From: Oerskovia sp042887685
Lineage (GTDB): Bacteria; Actinomycetota; Actinomycetes; Actinomycetales; Cellulomonadaceae
Assembly: GCF_042887685.1 (NCBI RefSeq)
Contig: NZ_JBHVOS010000014.1
Coordinates: forward strand, 62,001 to 126,000
Direction of reading: 5' to 3'
Length of the DNA: 64,000 nucleotides
In this document: piece by piece, positions 25,543 to 33,456 of the stretch
Layout of the letters: every line of letters begins with the position of its first letter
Position numbering within the stretch: position 1 is the stretch's first letter
Position numbers and translations under genes: made by a program
Notes under the pieces: generated by a model
Databases searched by the model: none
Seen by the model: the letters and a program-made list of their open reading frames with translations, nothing else
Told to the model about the DNA's origin: nothing

Positions 25543-26340
25543 ATGGACGCCCTGGCCTCGATCGCGCGCGACTCGGCTCTCTTCCTCGACGCGGTGCGCG
25601 CGGCGCCGCCGGGGGCGAGCGTCCCGGCCTGCCCCGAGTGGGGCGTCGCGGACCTGACCTACCACCTGGCCGAGGTGCAGTCCTTCTGGAGCGCCGTCGT
25701 CGGGCCGGTGGCGGGTGCGGGCCTCGACGCCGACGACGTCACGCCCCTCGTGCGCCCGGCGCACGACTCGGCGCTGCCCGACCTCGCCGCGGTCGCGACC
25801 GCGCGCCTGCTCGCGGCCCTCACCGGCCGCGACCCGTCCGAACCGTGCTGGTCCTGGCACGACGCGGGGCGCACCGTGGGGTGGGTGGTCCGGCGTCAGG
25901 CCCACGAGGCCCTGGTGCACCGGGTGGACGCCGAGCAGACCGCGGGTCGCGACGTGACCGGCGCGGACCCCCAGGTCGCGGCGGACGGGGTCGACGAGGT
26001 CCTGCGCGTGCTGGTGGACGGCATCCCCGCGTGGGGGACGTTCACGCCCGACGGGAGCACGGTCTCGGTCGCGGTCGACGGGCCGGGCGAGACGCCGCGG
26101 TCGTGGGAGCTCGCGTTCGGGCGGCTCACGGGGGTCGGCCCCGAGTCGGGCACGGCGTACGACCTCGACTCGGCGCAGCTCGTGGACCTGCCGGGCTCCA
26201 CGACGGCCCAGGTCTCGGGCTCGGCGTGGGCGCTGGACCTGTGGCTGTGGGGCCGGTCGGACCGGCGGGGGCTGGCGGTGCACGGCGACCCGGCGCTGGT
26301 GGACCGGTTGCGGGCCGTGGCGACCGAGGGGATGCGGTAA
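25543..26340 (+). CDS. Mycothiol-dependent maleylpyruvate isomerase-like (MDMPI/DinB superfamily) protein
   Basis: A 265-aa cytosolic protein of the DinB-like MDMPI superfamily (TIGR03083 type). The N-terminal four-helix bundle has the motif VPACPEWGVADLTYHLAEVQSFW, and the later RRQAHEALVHRVDAE supplies further His residues for the three-His metal site. The C-terminal 100 residues form the small MDMPI_C domain (VSGSAWALDLWLWGR). Members bind a divalent metal and often use mycothiol; the substrate of this one is unknown. It is divergent from mrp with a 34-bp gap and convergent with a DUF1003 gene. Confidence 0.85.
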   Translation: MDALASIARDSALFLDAVRAAPPGASVPACPEWGVADLTYHLAEVQSFWSAVVGPVAGAGLDADDVTPLVRPAHDSALPDLAAVATARLLAALTGRDPSEPCWSWHDAGRTVGWVVRRQAHEALVHRVDAEQTAGRDVTGADPQVAADGVDEVLRVLVDGIPAWGTFTPDGSTVSVAVDGPGETPRSWELAFGRLTGVGPESGTAYDLDSAQLVDLPGSTTAQVSGSAWALDLWLWGRSDRRGLAVHGDPALVDRLRAVATEGMR

Positions 26341-26381
26341 CAGCCCCGCCCCTCCAGGCCTTGTCCTGTCGCTGCCCGGCC

Positions 26382-27038
26382 CTACTGCTCCGGCGAGGTG
26401 TCCGGTGCGCGGCGCCCCGTGGTCGCCCGGCGCCCGTCGCGGTGCGTGCCGCGACCGCCTGAGGACCGCGGCAGCGGGGCGTCGGGCCGCGCCTGGGCGG
26501 ACGACGAGCCCGCCGCCCCCGAGCGGCCGGCGTCGGCGGCCTCGGCCTCGGCCGCACGCTCCGACTGCTTCTCGTCGAGCTCCTCGAGCAGGTTGCGGAT
26601 CTCGGAGCGCACGAAGTCGCGCGTCGCGACCTCGTTGAGCGCGATGCGCAGCGCGGCCATCTCCCGCGCGAGGTACTCGGTGTCGGCGAGGTTGCGCTCG
26701 CCGCGCTGGCGGTCCTGCTCGGCGCTCACGCGGTCGCGGTCCGTCTGGCGGTTCTGCGCGAGCAGGATGAGCGGGGCCGAGTACGACGCCTGGAGCGAGA
26801 GCATGAGCGTCAGGGCCGTGAAGCCCAGGGCGGCGGAGTCGAAGCGCAACGACTCGGGCCCCCACGTGTTGAAGCCGAGCCACAGGAGGCAGAACACGGT
26901 CATGTAGAGCAGGAACCGCGGGGTGCCCATGAACCGGGCGATGCCCTCGGAGATCTTGCCGAACGCGTCCTGCTCGACGCGGACGCGCGGCAGGAGGGTG
27001 CGGCGCGCGGCCTTGGGGGTGTCGAGGCGCTCAGCCAC
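26382..27038 (-). CDS. DUF1003 membrane protein
   Basis: A 218-aa protein with the DUF1003 core: FGKISEGIARFMGTPRFLLY leads into a first membrane helix (TVFCLLWLGFNTW), then PLILLAQNRQTDRDR after the second helix, and a long charged helix. The last 60 residues are a low-complexity Ala/Arg/Ser tail. Function is not known; DUF1003 genes commonly neighbour MgtE-like magnesium genes. The GTG start overlaps the MgtE-like stop by 8 nt (GTGGCTGA), so the two are one translation-coupled operon. Confidence 0.88.
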   Translation of the reverse strand: MAERLDTPKAARRTLLPRVRVEQDAFGKISEGIARFMGTPRFLLYMTVFCLLWLGFNTWGPESLRFDSAALGFTALTLMLSLQASYSAPLILLAQNRQTDRDRVSAEQDRQRGERNLADTEYLAREMAALRIALNEVATRDFVRSEIRNLLEELDEKQSERAAEAEAADAGRSGAAGSSSAQARPDAPLPRSSGGRGTHRDGRRATTGRRAPDTSPEQ

Positions 27039-28353
27039 GGCGGCCTCCTCGGCGGATCGGGAAGGCGGAGGACGCGGGGGTCTGCGTGCCGAGACTCGTC
27101 TCGTCCGCGTCGTCGTCGGTCTCGCGCCAGTCGTCGGGCAGCATGTGGTCGAGCACGTCGTCGACGCTGATGGCGCCCAGCAGGCGCTTCTCGTCGTCGA
27201 GCACGGGCAGCGCCAGCAGGTCGTACGCCGCGAGCAGTCGCGTGACGCGCCCGAGCGGCGCGTCGGGGCGCACCCACTCGATGTCGGAGTCGAGCACCGA
27301 CCCGACCGACACGTGCGGGGGCTCGCGCAGGAGCTTCTGGAAGTGCACGACGCCCAGGAAGCGCCCGGTGGGCGTCTCGAGCGGCGGACGGACGACGAAC
27401 ACGAGCGCCGCGAGCGCGGGCGGCAGGTCCTGCCGGCGGATCTGCGCGAGGGCCGTGGCGATCGTGGTCTCGGGGCCGAGGACCACGGGCTCGGTCGTCA
27501 TGAGGCCGCCTGCGGTGTCCTCGTCGTACGCGAGGAGCCGGCGCACGTCGCGCGCCTCCTCGGGCTCCATGAGCTCGAGGAGCTCGGCGGCCTGCTCCTG
27601 GGGGAGCTCGTGCAGGAGGTCGGCGGCGTCGTCGGGCTGCATGGCCTCCAGGACGTCGGCCGCGCGGTCGGTGTCGAGGCCCGAGAGGATCGCGACCTGG
27701 TCGTCCTCGGGGAGCTCCTCGAGGACGTCGGCGAGGCGTTCGTTGTCGAGGGCCGTGGCGACCTCGAGGCGGCGCGTGTCGCCGAGGTCGTGCAGGACGT
27801 CGGCGAGGTCGGCCGGCTTGAGGTCGTCGTAGGCCGCGAGCAGGCGGGCGGCGCCCTGGGTCTCGGGCGTCCCGGCGAGGCCCGTGACCGCGCCGATCTC
27901 GACGACGAACGCGTCGCCACGCCGTCGGATGCCCAGGGCGTTCGGTGTCGTCTGCCGCCGGACGAAGAGCTGGTTGACGAGCCAGTCGCCCGTGCGCTGC
28001 TTCTCGATCGAGAGGTCCTCGACCGTCGCGGAGCCCGAGCCGTCGACGAACTGCACGGTCCGGTCGAGCAGCTCGCTCACCGCGAGGGTCTCCATGGCGC
28101 GCTGCTCGAAGCGGCGCATGTTCACGAGACCGGTGCTGATGACCTGCCCGGCGTCGATGCTCGTGACGCGGGTCAGGGGCAGGAAGACGCGTCGCCGTCC
28201 GGGTACCTCGACCACGAGGCCCACCGCGCGGGGAGCCCCCTTGGGGCGGAGGAGGACGACGACGTCACGCACGCGTCCGACCTGGTCACCGAGGGGGTCG
28301 AACACCGCCGTACCGGCCAGGCGCGCGACGAAGACGCGGGTAGTTGCACTCAC
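27031..28353 (-). CDS. MgtE N-domain / CBS-pair protein without transmembrane part
   Basis: A 440-aa soluble protein. About residues 1-115 resemble PRC-barrel repeats (FDPLGDQVGRVRDVVVLLRP). About 150-290 is the MgtE intracellular N-domain of superhelical repeats (ADVLHDLGDTRRLEVATALD, VLEAMQPDDAADLLHELP). About 295-425 is a CBS pair (TTEPVVLGPETTIATALAQI and the second copy ending DDVLDHMLPDDW). The five-helix membrane domain of true MgtE is absent, so it is not a channel itself and may regulate one or sense Mg or nucleotides. It is coupled to the DUF1003 gene and preceded by a leaderless-type promoter. Confidence 0.87.
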   Translation of the reverse strand: MSATTRVFVARLAGTAVFDPLGDQVGRVRDVVVLLRPKGAPRAVGLVVEVPGRRRVFLPLTRVTSIDAGQVISTGLVNMRRFEQRAMETLAVSELLDRTVQFVDGSGSATVEDLSIEKQRTGDWLVNQLFVRRQTTPNALGIRRRGDAFVVEIGAVTGLAGTPETQGAARLLAAYDDLKPADLADVLHDLGDTRRLEVATALDNERLADVLEELPEDDQVAILSGLDTDRAADVLEAMQPDDAADLLHELPQEQAAELLELMEPEEARDVRRLLAYDEDTAGGLMTTEPVVLGPETTIATALAQIRRQDLPPALAALVFVVRPPLETPTGRFLGVVHFQKLLREPPHVSVGSVLDSDIEWVRPDAPLGRVTRLLAAYDLLALPVLDDEKRLLGAISVDDVLDHMLPDDWRETDDDADETSLGTQTPASSAFPIRRGGRRG

Positions 28354-28359
28354 GTCGCA

Positions 28360-28365
28360 AGACTA
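28360..28365 (-). promoter_or_regulatory. Leaderless-type -10 box (TAGTCT)
   Basis: On the minus strand TAGTCT is followed by 6 nt (TGCGAC) and the GTG start of the MgtE-N/CBS gene. Confidence 0.65.
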
Positions 28366-28498
28366 CGCACCGCGCGGTGCGGTGGCGCCCCGACGGTCCG
28401 GGGTCCGGGAGGACAGGGGGCGCGGACCCTGGACCGAACGGCGGGGACGGCAGTGGTGTGCTGGACGAACTCGACGGAGTCTGCTTGAATCTGGCAAT

Positions 28499-28531
28499 AA
28501 CAGACGTGAATCAATCAGAAACAGTCAGACG
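28499..28531 (+). promoter_or_regulatory. Probable DeoR-family operator upstream of the amino-sugar operon
   Basis: CAATCAGAAA (28512-28521) and CAGTCAGACG (28522-28531) form a 10-bp direct repeat, and AACA occurs at 28499 and 28520, two helical turns apart. The segment is AT-rich for this genome and lies 60-90 bp before the deoR start. No clear -35/-10 pair was identified. Confidence 0.45.
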
Positions 28532-28591
28532 GTTCACGAGGTGGTCCGGCCCGCAGTGCAGAGGCCGCAGCCCCGAGGCAGGGAGAGACGC

Positions 28592-29482
28592 ATGGCACGC
28601 CACGACGACCCGACCGTCGGTGACGCCCCGGGAGGGCTCAGCAAGTCCGTCCGGTGGGAGCGCATGCTCGCGCTGCTCGCCGACCGCCGGCGGCTCTCCG
28701 TGACCGAGGTGTCCGAGCAGTTCGGCATCTCCGAGTCGACGGTGCGCCGCGACTTCGACCAGATGGCCGACCGGCGCCTCGCGCACCGCACCCACGGCGG
28801 CGTCGTCGCGGCGTCCGTCGCCTACGGGCTGCCGGGTCGCTACGGCCAGCAGGTCGACGCCCGCCAGCTCGTGGCCGAGGCCGCCGCACGGCTCGTCGCC
28901 GAACGCCACACCGGCCAGCCCGTCGTCGGCTTCAACGGTGGACGCACCACGACCCTCGTGGCGAAGGCGCTCGGCGAGATCTCCGACCAGGCGTCCGAGC
29001 AGGCGGCCCGGCACGGCGAGCACGTGTACACCGTCGTCACGAGCGCGCTCAACATCGCGACCGACCTCGTCCTGCGCCCCCAGGTGCGGACCGTGTGCCT
29101 GGGCGGCACCGCGCGGGCACAGTCCTACGAGCTCACCGGACCTCTCGCCGTGACGATGGCCCGGAGCCTGTGGCTCGACGTGCTCGTCGTCGGGATGGTC
29201 GGCATCGACGAGCACGCCGGGCTCACGTGCGCCGACCCTGACGAGGCCGGGGTCACGACCGCCCTCCTCGAGCACTCGCGTGCCGTGGTCGCCGTCGGGA
29301 CCTCCGACAAGCTCGGGGTGCGCTCGTTCGCTCAGATCTGCGACCTCTCCGCCGTCACCACCCTCGTCACGGACGCGGGCGCGACCGAGGAGCAGCTCGC
29401 CCCCCTGCGGGACGCAGGGATCGAGGTCGTCGTCGTCCCCACGGCACCTCCCACCGTCCCGTCCACGACGTCCGCACCATGA
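28592..29482 (+). CDS. DeoR-family regulator of the sugar-catabolic operon
   Basis: A 296-aa regulator. The winged helix lies at about residues 20-75 (ERMLALLADRRRLSVTEVSE, then FGISESTVRRDFDQMADRRL, wing RTHGGVV). The DeoRC sensor domain follows (VGFNGGRTTTLVAKAL as the phosphate-binding loop, TVVTSALNIATDL, VGTSDKLGVRSFAQI). It is AgaR/GlpR-like. The ATG is preceded by GGGAGAG. Its gene is first in a block with SIS, ROK, PfkB and aldolase genes, 59 bp before the SIS gene, so it presumably represses that operon in response to a phosphosugar. Confidence 0.87.
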   Translation: MARHDDPTVGDAPGGLSKSVRWERMLALLADRRRLSVTEVSEQFGISESTVRRDFDQMADRRLAHRTHGGVVAASVAYGLPGRYGQQVDARQLVAEAAARLVAERHTGQPVVGFNGGRTTTLVAKALGEISDQASEQAARHGEHVYTVVTSALNIATDLVLRPQVRTVCLGGTARAQSYELTGPLAVTMARSLWLDVLVVGMVGIDEHAGLTCADPDEAGVTTALLEHSRAVVAVGTSDKLGVRSFAQICDLSAVTTLVTDAGATEEQLAPLRDAGIEVVVVPTAPPTVPSTTSAP

Positions 29483-29541
29483 CGGACGCCGGGCGCGCGC
29501 GGTCCGCGCACCCGGTGGCCCCACCAGAAGGGTTTGACACC

Positions 29542-30438
29542 ATGAGCACCTCCCACGTCAGCGTCGAGATCGCGAGCCAGCCCCAGGTCTGGCGCGAGGC
29601 CGCGCGCCTCGCGGCCGAGAGCGCCGGGGTCCTCCCGCAGCCGGGCGAGCGCGTCGCGATCGTCGGCTGCGGCACCTCCTGGTTCGTCGCGCAGGCCTAC
29701 GCGGCCCGCCGCGAGGAGCTGGGCCAGGGCGTCACCGACGCGTTCGCGGGCAGCGAGTACCCGGTGGGCCGCGACTACGACCGGGTCGTGGCGATCACGC
29801 GCTCCGGGACCACGACGGAGATCCTGCACCTCCTCGACGTGCTCGGCGGCAGGCAGCGCACCCTGGCGATCGTGGGCGACCCGACGTCGCCCGGCGCGCA
29901 GGCCGCGGACGACGTGGTCGTGATGCCCTTCGCCGACGAGCGGTCGGTCGTCCAGACGCGGTTCGCGACGGCCGCGCTCTCGCTCCTGCGCGCGGGCCTC
30001 GGCGACGACGTCGACGCGCTCGCGGCGGCGGCCGAGGACGTCGTCGGGTGGCAGGTCCCCGAGGAGATCCTGGCCCGCACGCAGTTCACGTTCCTGGGCC
30101 GCGGCATGGCCGTCGGGCTCGCGAACGAGGCGGGGCTCAAGATGCGCGAGGCCTCGCTCGCCTGGGCCGAGTCGTACCCGGCCATGGACTACCGCCACGG
30201 CCCGATCAGCATCTCCGACGAGACGAGCGCGGTGCTCCTGCTCGGCGCCGAGGTCCCGGGCCTCGTCGAGGACGTCTCCCGCACCGGCGCCCTGGTGGTC
30301 CGTTTCGACGAGGACGCGCAGATCACGCTCGTGCGCTGCCAGCTCCTCGCGGTCGCGAACGCCGAGCGCAAGGGCCTCGACCCCGACGCCCCGCGCCACC
30401 TGACGCGCTCGATCATCCTGGAGGACGTCGCATCATGA
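29542..30438 (+). CDS. SIS-domain amino-sugar-phosphate isomerase/deaminase (AgaS-like)
   Basis: A 298-aa cytosolic protein with two SIS domains. The first phosphosugar loop is GCGTSWFVAQAYAA, the second sugar-binding motif is TRSGTTTEILHLLD, and the second domain has FLGRGMAVGLANEAGLKMREA with ESYPAMDYRHGP. This is the layout of AgaS and of the isomerase half of GlmS. AgaS converts galactosamine-6-phosphate to tagatose-6-phosphate with release of ammonia, which would feed the PfkB kinase and aldolase encoded next. A glucosamine or other ketose-phosphate role cannot be excluded. AGAAGG precedes the ATG and the stop overlaps the ROK start (ATGA). Confidence 0.8.
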   Translation: MSTSHVSVEIASQPQVWREAARLAAESAGVLPQPGERVAIVGCGTSWFVAQAYAARREELGQGVTDAFAGSEYPVGRDYDRVVAITRSGTTTEILHLLDVLGGRQRTLAIVGDPTSPGAQAADDVVVMPFADERSVVQTRFATAALSLLRAGLGDDVDALAAAAEDVVGWQVPEEILARTQFTFLGRGMAVGLANEAGLKMREASLAWAESYPAMDYRHGPISISDETSAVLLLGAEVPGLVEDVSRTGALVVRFDEDAQITLVRCQLLAVANAERKGLDPDAPRHLTRSIILEDVAS

Positions 30439-31499
30439 GGTCCGGGGAAGCGCAGGTCGCCTTCCCCGCCGTCTCGGAGCCCGTGCCGCCGTCCCGGCCC
30501 TCGTCCTCGTCGCCGTCGTCGCACGGCGGGGCGGCCCGGGCGGGGCTCCGTCCGGCGGTGATCGCGCTCGACGTCGGCGGGACCGACATCAAGTCCGCGC
30601 TGGTCGTACGCGGTGAGCACCCGGACGCCCCCGACGAGATCCTCGTCGAGCGCGTGGCACCCACGCGCGCAGCGGAGGGCCCCGAGGCCTCGGTCGCCGC
30701 GGTCCTGGCCGAGATCGAGGCCCTGCGCGCCGAGGTCCCGGCGGACCACCGGCTGCGGGGCGTGGGCCTCGCCGTGCCCGGCGTCGTCGACGAGGACGCC
30801 GGCGTCGTGCGGAACGCCGAGAACCTCGGCTGGGTCGACCTGCCGCTGCGGCAGGTCGTCGCGGACGCGACGGGACTGCCCGTGGGGTTCGGCCACGACG
30901 TCCGTGCGGGCGGCCTCGCGGAGGCCCGCCTCGGCGCGGGCCGCGGCGAGCCCGACCACGCGTACGTGTCGGTCGGGACGGGCATCGCCGCGGCGATCGT
31001 GCTGCGCGGCGAGGTGTACGCGGGGCGCGGGTTCGCGGGCGAGGTGGGGCACGGCGGGGTACGCGGCGGAGAGCCGTGCCCGTGCGGCGGCAGCGGGTGC
31101 GCCGAGACCTACGCGTCGGCCGCGGGCATGGCGCGCAGCTACCGGCACCTCACGGGTGCGGCTGTGCTCGAGGTGCCCGGCTCGGCCGAGGTCCTGGCCC
31201 GTGCGAAGGCCGGTGACCTCGTGGCTCGGGAGGTGTGGGACCGCGCGGTCGACCGGCTCGGCGAGCTCGTCGCCGCGATGGTCCGCGTCCTGGCGCTCCC
31301 GGTCGTCGTGGTCGGCGGCGGGCTCGTGCGCGCGGGGGACGACCTCATGGTCCCCCTCGACGCCGCGGTGCGGTCCTACCTGACGTTCCACCCGGCACCT
31401 CGTCTCGTCCCGGCCGTGCTGGGCGCGGCCGCCGGTACGTACGGGGCGGCCGTCCTCGCGTGGGACGCCGTGGCCACGAGCGAGCTGGAGCCGATGTGA
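30435..31499 (+). CDS. ROK-family sugar kinase
   Basis: A 354-aa kinase. After a 37-residue Pro/Ser-rich N-terminus come the ATP phosphate motif IALDVGGTDIKSALV and the sugar-domain segment GVGLAVPGVVDEDAGVV. ENLGW and the catalytic-Asp region VGFGHDVRAGGLAEARLG follow (catalytic Asp in GHD), then the ROK zinc motif CPCGGSGCAETYAS with the upstream His of GEVGHGG. The absence of an HTH marks it as a kinase and not a repressor. In this operon it would phosphorylate the incoming hexosamine, perhaps GalNAc or galactosamine, before the SIS enzyme acts. ATGA and GTGA overlaps couple it to both neighbours. Confidence 0.86.
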   Translation: MRSGEAQVAFPAVSEPVPPSRPSSSSPSSHGGAARAGLRPAVIALDVGGTDIKSALVVRGEHPDAPDEILVERVAPTRAAEGPEASVAAVLAEIEALRAEVPADHRLRGVGLAVPGVVDEDAGVVRNAENLGWVDLPLRQVVADATGLPVGFGHDVRAGGLAEARLGAGRGEPDHAYVSVGTGIAAAIVLRGEVYAGRGFAGEVGHGGVRGGEPCPCGGSGCAETYASAAGMARSYRHLTGAAVLEVPGSAEVLARAKAGDLVAREVWDRAVDRLGELVAAMVRVLALPVVVVGGGLVRAGDDLMVPLDAAVRSYLTFHPAPRLVPAVLGAAAGTYGAAVLAWDAVATSELEPM

Positions 31500-32473
31500 C
31501 GGGCGAGCAGCGGGTCCGGGTCCTGTGCCTCACGCCGAACCCGGCCTGGGACGTGACCTACGGCGTCGACCGACTGGACCCGGGCGAGGCGCTGCGCGTC
31601 CGTTCGGTCGCGGCCCGTGCGGGCGGCAAGGGCGTCAACGTCGCCCGCGTCGTGCGGGCGCTGGGCGGCGACTCGGTCGCGGTCGCCCCCGTGGGCGGCC
31701 TCCTCGGGCCGGCGTTCGCGGCGGACCTCGAGGCCGCGGGGCAGCCCGCCGCGCTCGTGCCCGTCGCTGGGGCGCTGCGGCAGGCGGTCGCGGTGGTCCC
31801 GCGGCACGCAGGGCCCGACGACGGCGGCCACCCCACGGTCCTCAACGAACCCGGGGCGCCGCTCACCGCGCAGGAGTGGGCGCTGCTCGTGCGCACCGCG
31901 GTCGGGCTCGCGGGGGAGGGGACGGTCGTGACGATCTCCGGCTCGCTGCCTGCGGGAACGACGCAGGACCGGTTCACCGACCTGGTGCGGTCGCTGCGCG
32001 AGGCCGGCTGCCCGGTCCATGTCGACGTCTCCGGTCCCGGGCTGCTGTGGGCCGCCCGCGCCGGCGCCGACCTCCTCAAGCCCAACCGCGCCGAGCTCGC
32101 CGAGGCGACCGGGGTCCCCGGCCTCGCCGAGGGCGTGGCCGCGCTGCAGGGCACCGGGGCGCGCGACGTCGTCGTGACCGACGGGGAGAAGGGTCTCACG
32201 GCGTTCGCGCCGGGCTCCACGGCCCCGGTCGCGCGTGCGCGGCTCGACGTGCCCGTGCAGGGCAACCCGACGGGTGCGGGCGACGCGGCCATGGCGGCGC
32301 TCGCCGTGAGCGTCGGGCGACCCTGGGCCGAGCGACTGGCCCTGACCGTCGCCACGTCGGCCGCGGCGGTGCTGCAGCCGGTCGCGGGCGAGGTCGACCC
32401 GCAGGACGTGCGCCGCCTCGGCGCGCGCGTCCTCGCCGAGAACCTGATCGACACCAGAACCACGGAGGACTGA
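31496..32473 (+). CDS. PfkB-family phosphosugar kinase (1-phosphofructokinase / tagatose-6-phosphate kinase type)
   Basis: A 325-aa ribokinase-fold kinase. The family opening is CLTPNPAWDVTYGVDRLDPG, the first PfkB signature is RAGGKGVNVARVVRALGG, and the C-terminal signature with the catalytic base is NPTGAGDAAMAALAVSVG. The opening motif places it with FruK/LacC, which phosphorylate fructose-1-P or tagatose-6-P. Next to a class II aldolase and an AgaS-like SIS protein, tagatose-6-phosphate is the likely substrate. The GTG start overlaps the ROK stop and its own stop is immediately followed by the aldolase ATG. Confidence 0.86.
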   Translation: MTGEQRVRVLCLTPNPAWDVTYGVDRLDPGEALRVRSVAARAGGKGVNVARVVRALGGDSVAVAPVGGLLGPAFAADLEAAGQPAALVPVAGALRQAVAVVPRHAGPDDGGHPTVLNEPGAPLTAQEWALLVRTAVGLAGEGTVVTISGSLPAGTTQDRFTDLVRSLREAGCPVHVDVSGPGLLWAARAGADLLKPNRAELAEATGVPGLAEGVAALQGTGARDVVVTDGEKGLTAFAPGSTAPVARARLDVPVQGNPTGAGDAAMAALAVSVGRPWAERLALTVATSAAAVLQPVAGEVDPQDVRRLGARVLAENLIDTRTTED

Positions 32474-33310
32474 ATGCCGCTCGTCACCGCCCACCAGCTC
32501 GTCGACCGGGCCCGCGCCGAGAGCCGCGGGGTCGGAGCCTTCAACGTGATCCAGGTCGAGCACGCCGAGGCCTTCGTGGCCGCGGCGGCCCGCGCGGGCA
32601 CGGGCGTCGTCCTGCAGATCAGCCAGAACGCCGCCCGCTACCACGGCGGACTGGAGCCGATCGCGCTCGCGACGCTCGCCGTCGCGCGGGCGTCGAGCGC
32701 CCCGGTCGTCGTCCACCTGGACCACGCCGAGGACCGTGCTCTCGTGAGCGAGGCCGTCCGGCTGGGGTTCACCTCGGTCATGTACGACGGGTCCGCCCTC
32801 GACTACGAGCAGAACGTCGAGGCCACGGCCGACGTCGTGCGCGAGGCGCACGCCCGCGGGGTCTTCGTGGAGGCCGAGCTCGGCAAGGTCGGGGGCAAGG
32901 ACGGCGTGCACGCGCCGGGGGTGCGCACCGACCCCGCGGAGGCCGTCGCGTTCGTCGCGGCGACCGGGGTCGACGCGCTCGCGGTCGCGGTCGGCTCGTC
33001 GCACGCCATGACGGACCGGACGGCGTCGCTCGACTTCGAGCGGATCGCCGAGCTGCGTGCCGCCGTGCCCGTCCCGCTGGTGCTGCACGGCTCGTCGGGG
33101 GTCGCCGACCACGACCTGACGCGCGCGGTCAAGGAGGGCATGACGAAGATCAACATCTCGACGCACCTCAACAACACGCTCACGCAGGCGCTGCGGGCCT
33201 ACCTCGACGAGCACCCGGCCGTGGTCGACCCCCGTAAGTACCTGGGGGCGGGCCGGGACGCGATGCGGGACGAGGTCGTGCGCCTGCTGGCCGTGCTCGA
33301 CGCGGTCTGA
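32474..33310 (+). CDS. Class II (zinc) ketose-bisphosphate aldolase, GatY/AgaY/FbaA type
   Basis: A 278-aa metal-dependent aldolase. VGAFNVIQVEHAEAFV is the usual N-terminal segment, VVVHLDHAED carries the catalytic Asp and first zinc His, VFVEAELGKVGGKDGV has the conserved Glu and glycines, and LVLHGSSGV holds another zinc His before KINISTHLNN. It would cleave tagatose-1,6-bisphosphate (or fructose-1,6-bisphosphate) to glyceraldehyde-3-P and DHAP, the last step of the operon. CGGAGG lies just upstream and the ATG directly abuts the PfkB stop. It is the last gene before a hairpin. Confidence 0.88.
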   Translation: MPLVTAHQLVDRARAESRGVGAFNVIQVEHAEAFVAAAARAGTGVVLQISQNAARYHGGLEPIALATLAVARASSAPVVVHLDHAEDRALVSEAVRLGFTSVMYDGSALDYEQNVEATADVVREAHARGVFVEAELGKVGGKDGVHAPGVRTDPAEAVAFVAATGVDALAVAVGSSHAMTDRTASLDFERIAELRAAVPVPLVLHGSSGVADHDLTRAVKEGMTKINISTHLNNTLTQALRAYLDEHPAVVDPRKYLGAGRDAMRDEVVRLLAVLDAV

Positions 33311-33328
33311 CAAGGACCGCCCGGCCGC

Positions 33329-33394
33329 GAGGCAGGGGGACGTCCTCGAGGGGGAGGAGCCGGACCCTCCACGTCGACGTGGGCCCCCTGCCTC
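33329..33394 (+). terminator. Hairpin after the amino-sugar operon
   Basis: GAGGCAGGGGG (33329-33339) pairs perfectly with CCCCCTGCCTC (33384-33394). The 44-nt loop contains smaller palindromes (CCTCGAGG, ACGTCGACGT). No T-run follows. Confidence 0.5.
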
Positions 33395-33444
33395 CTGGCG
33401 CTCCCCCCTGAGCGAACCCCCTCGCCTCTCACCGCCATGTACGG

Positions 33445-33450
33445 GACACT
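33445..33450 (+). promoter_or_regulatory. Leaderless-type -10 box (GACACT, variant)
   Basis: GACACT ends 6 nt before the ATG at 33457. It differs from TANNNT in its first base. Confidence 0.4.
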
Positions 33451-33456
33451 GGGCAG

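Noticed and set aside
27031..28353. Magnesium channel MgtE
   Set aside because: The transmembrane domain is absent, so only the regulatory N- and CBS domains are called.
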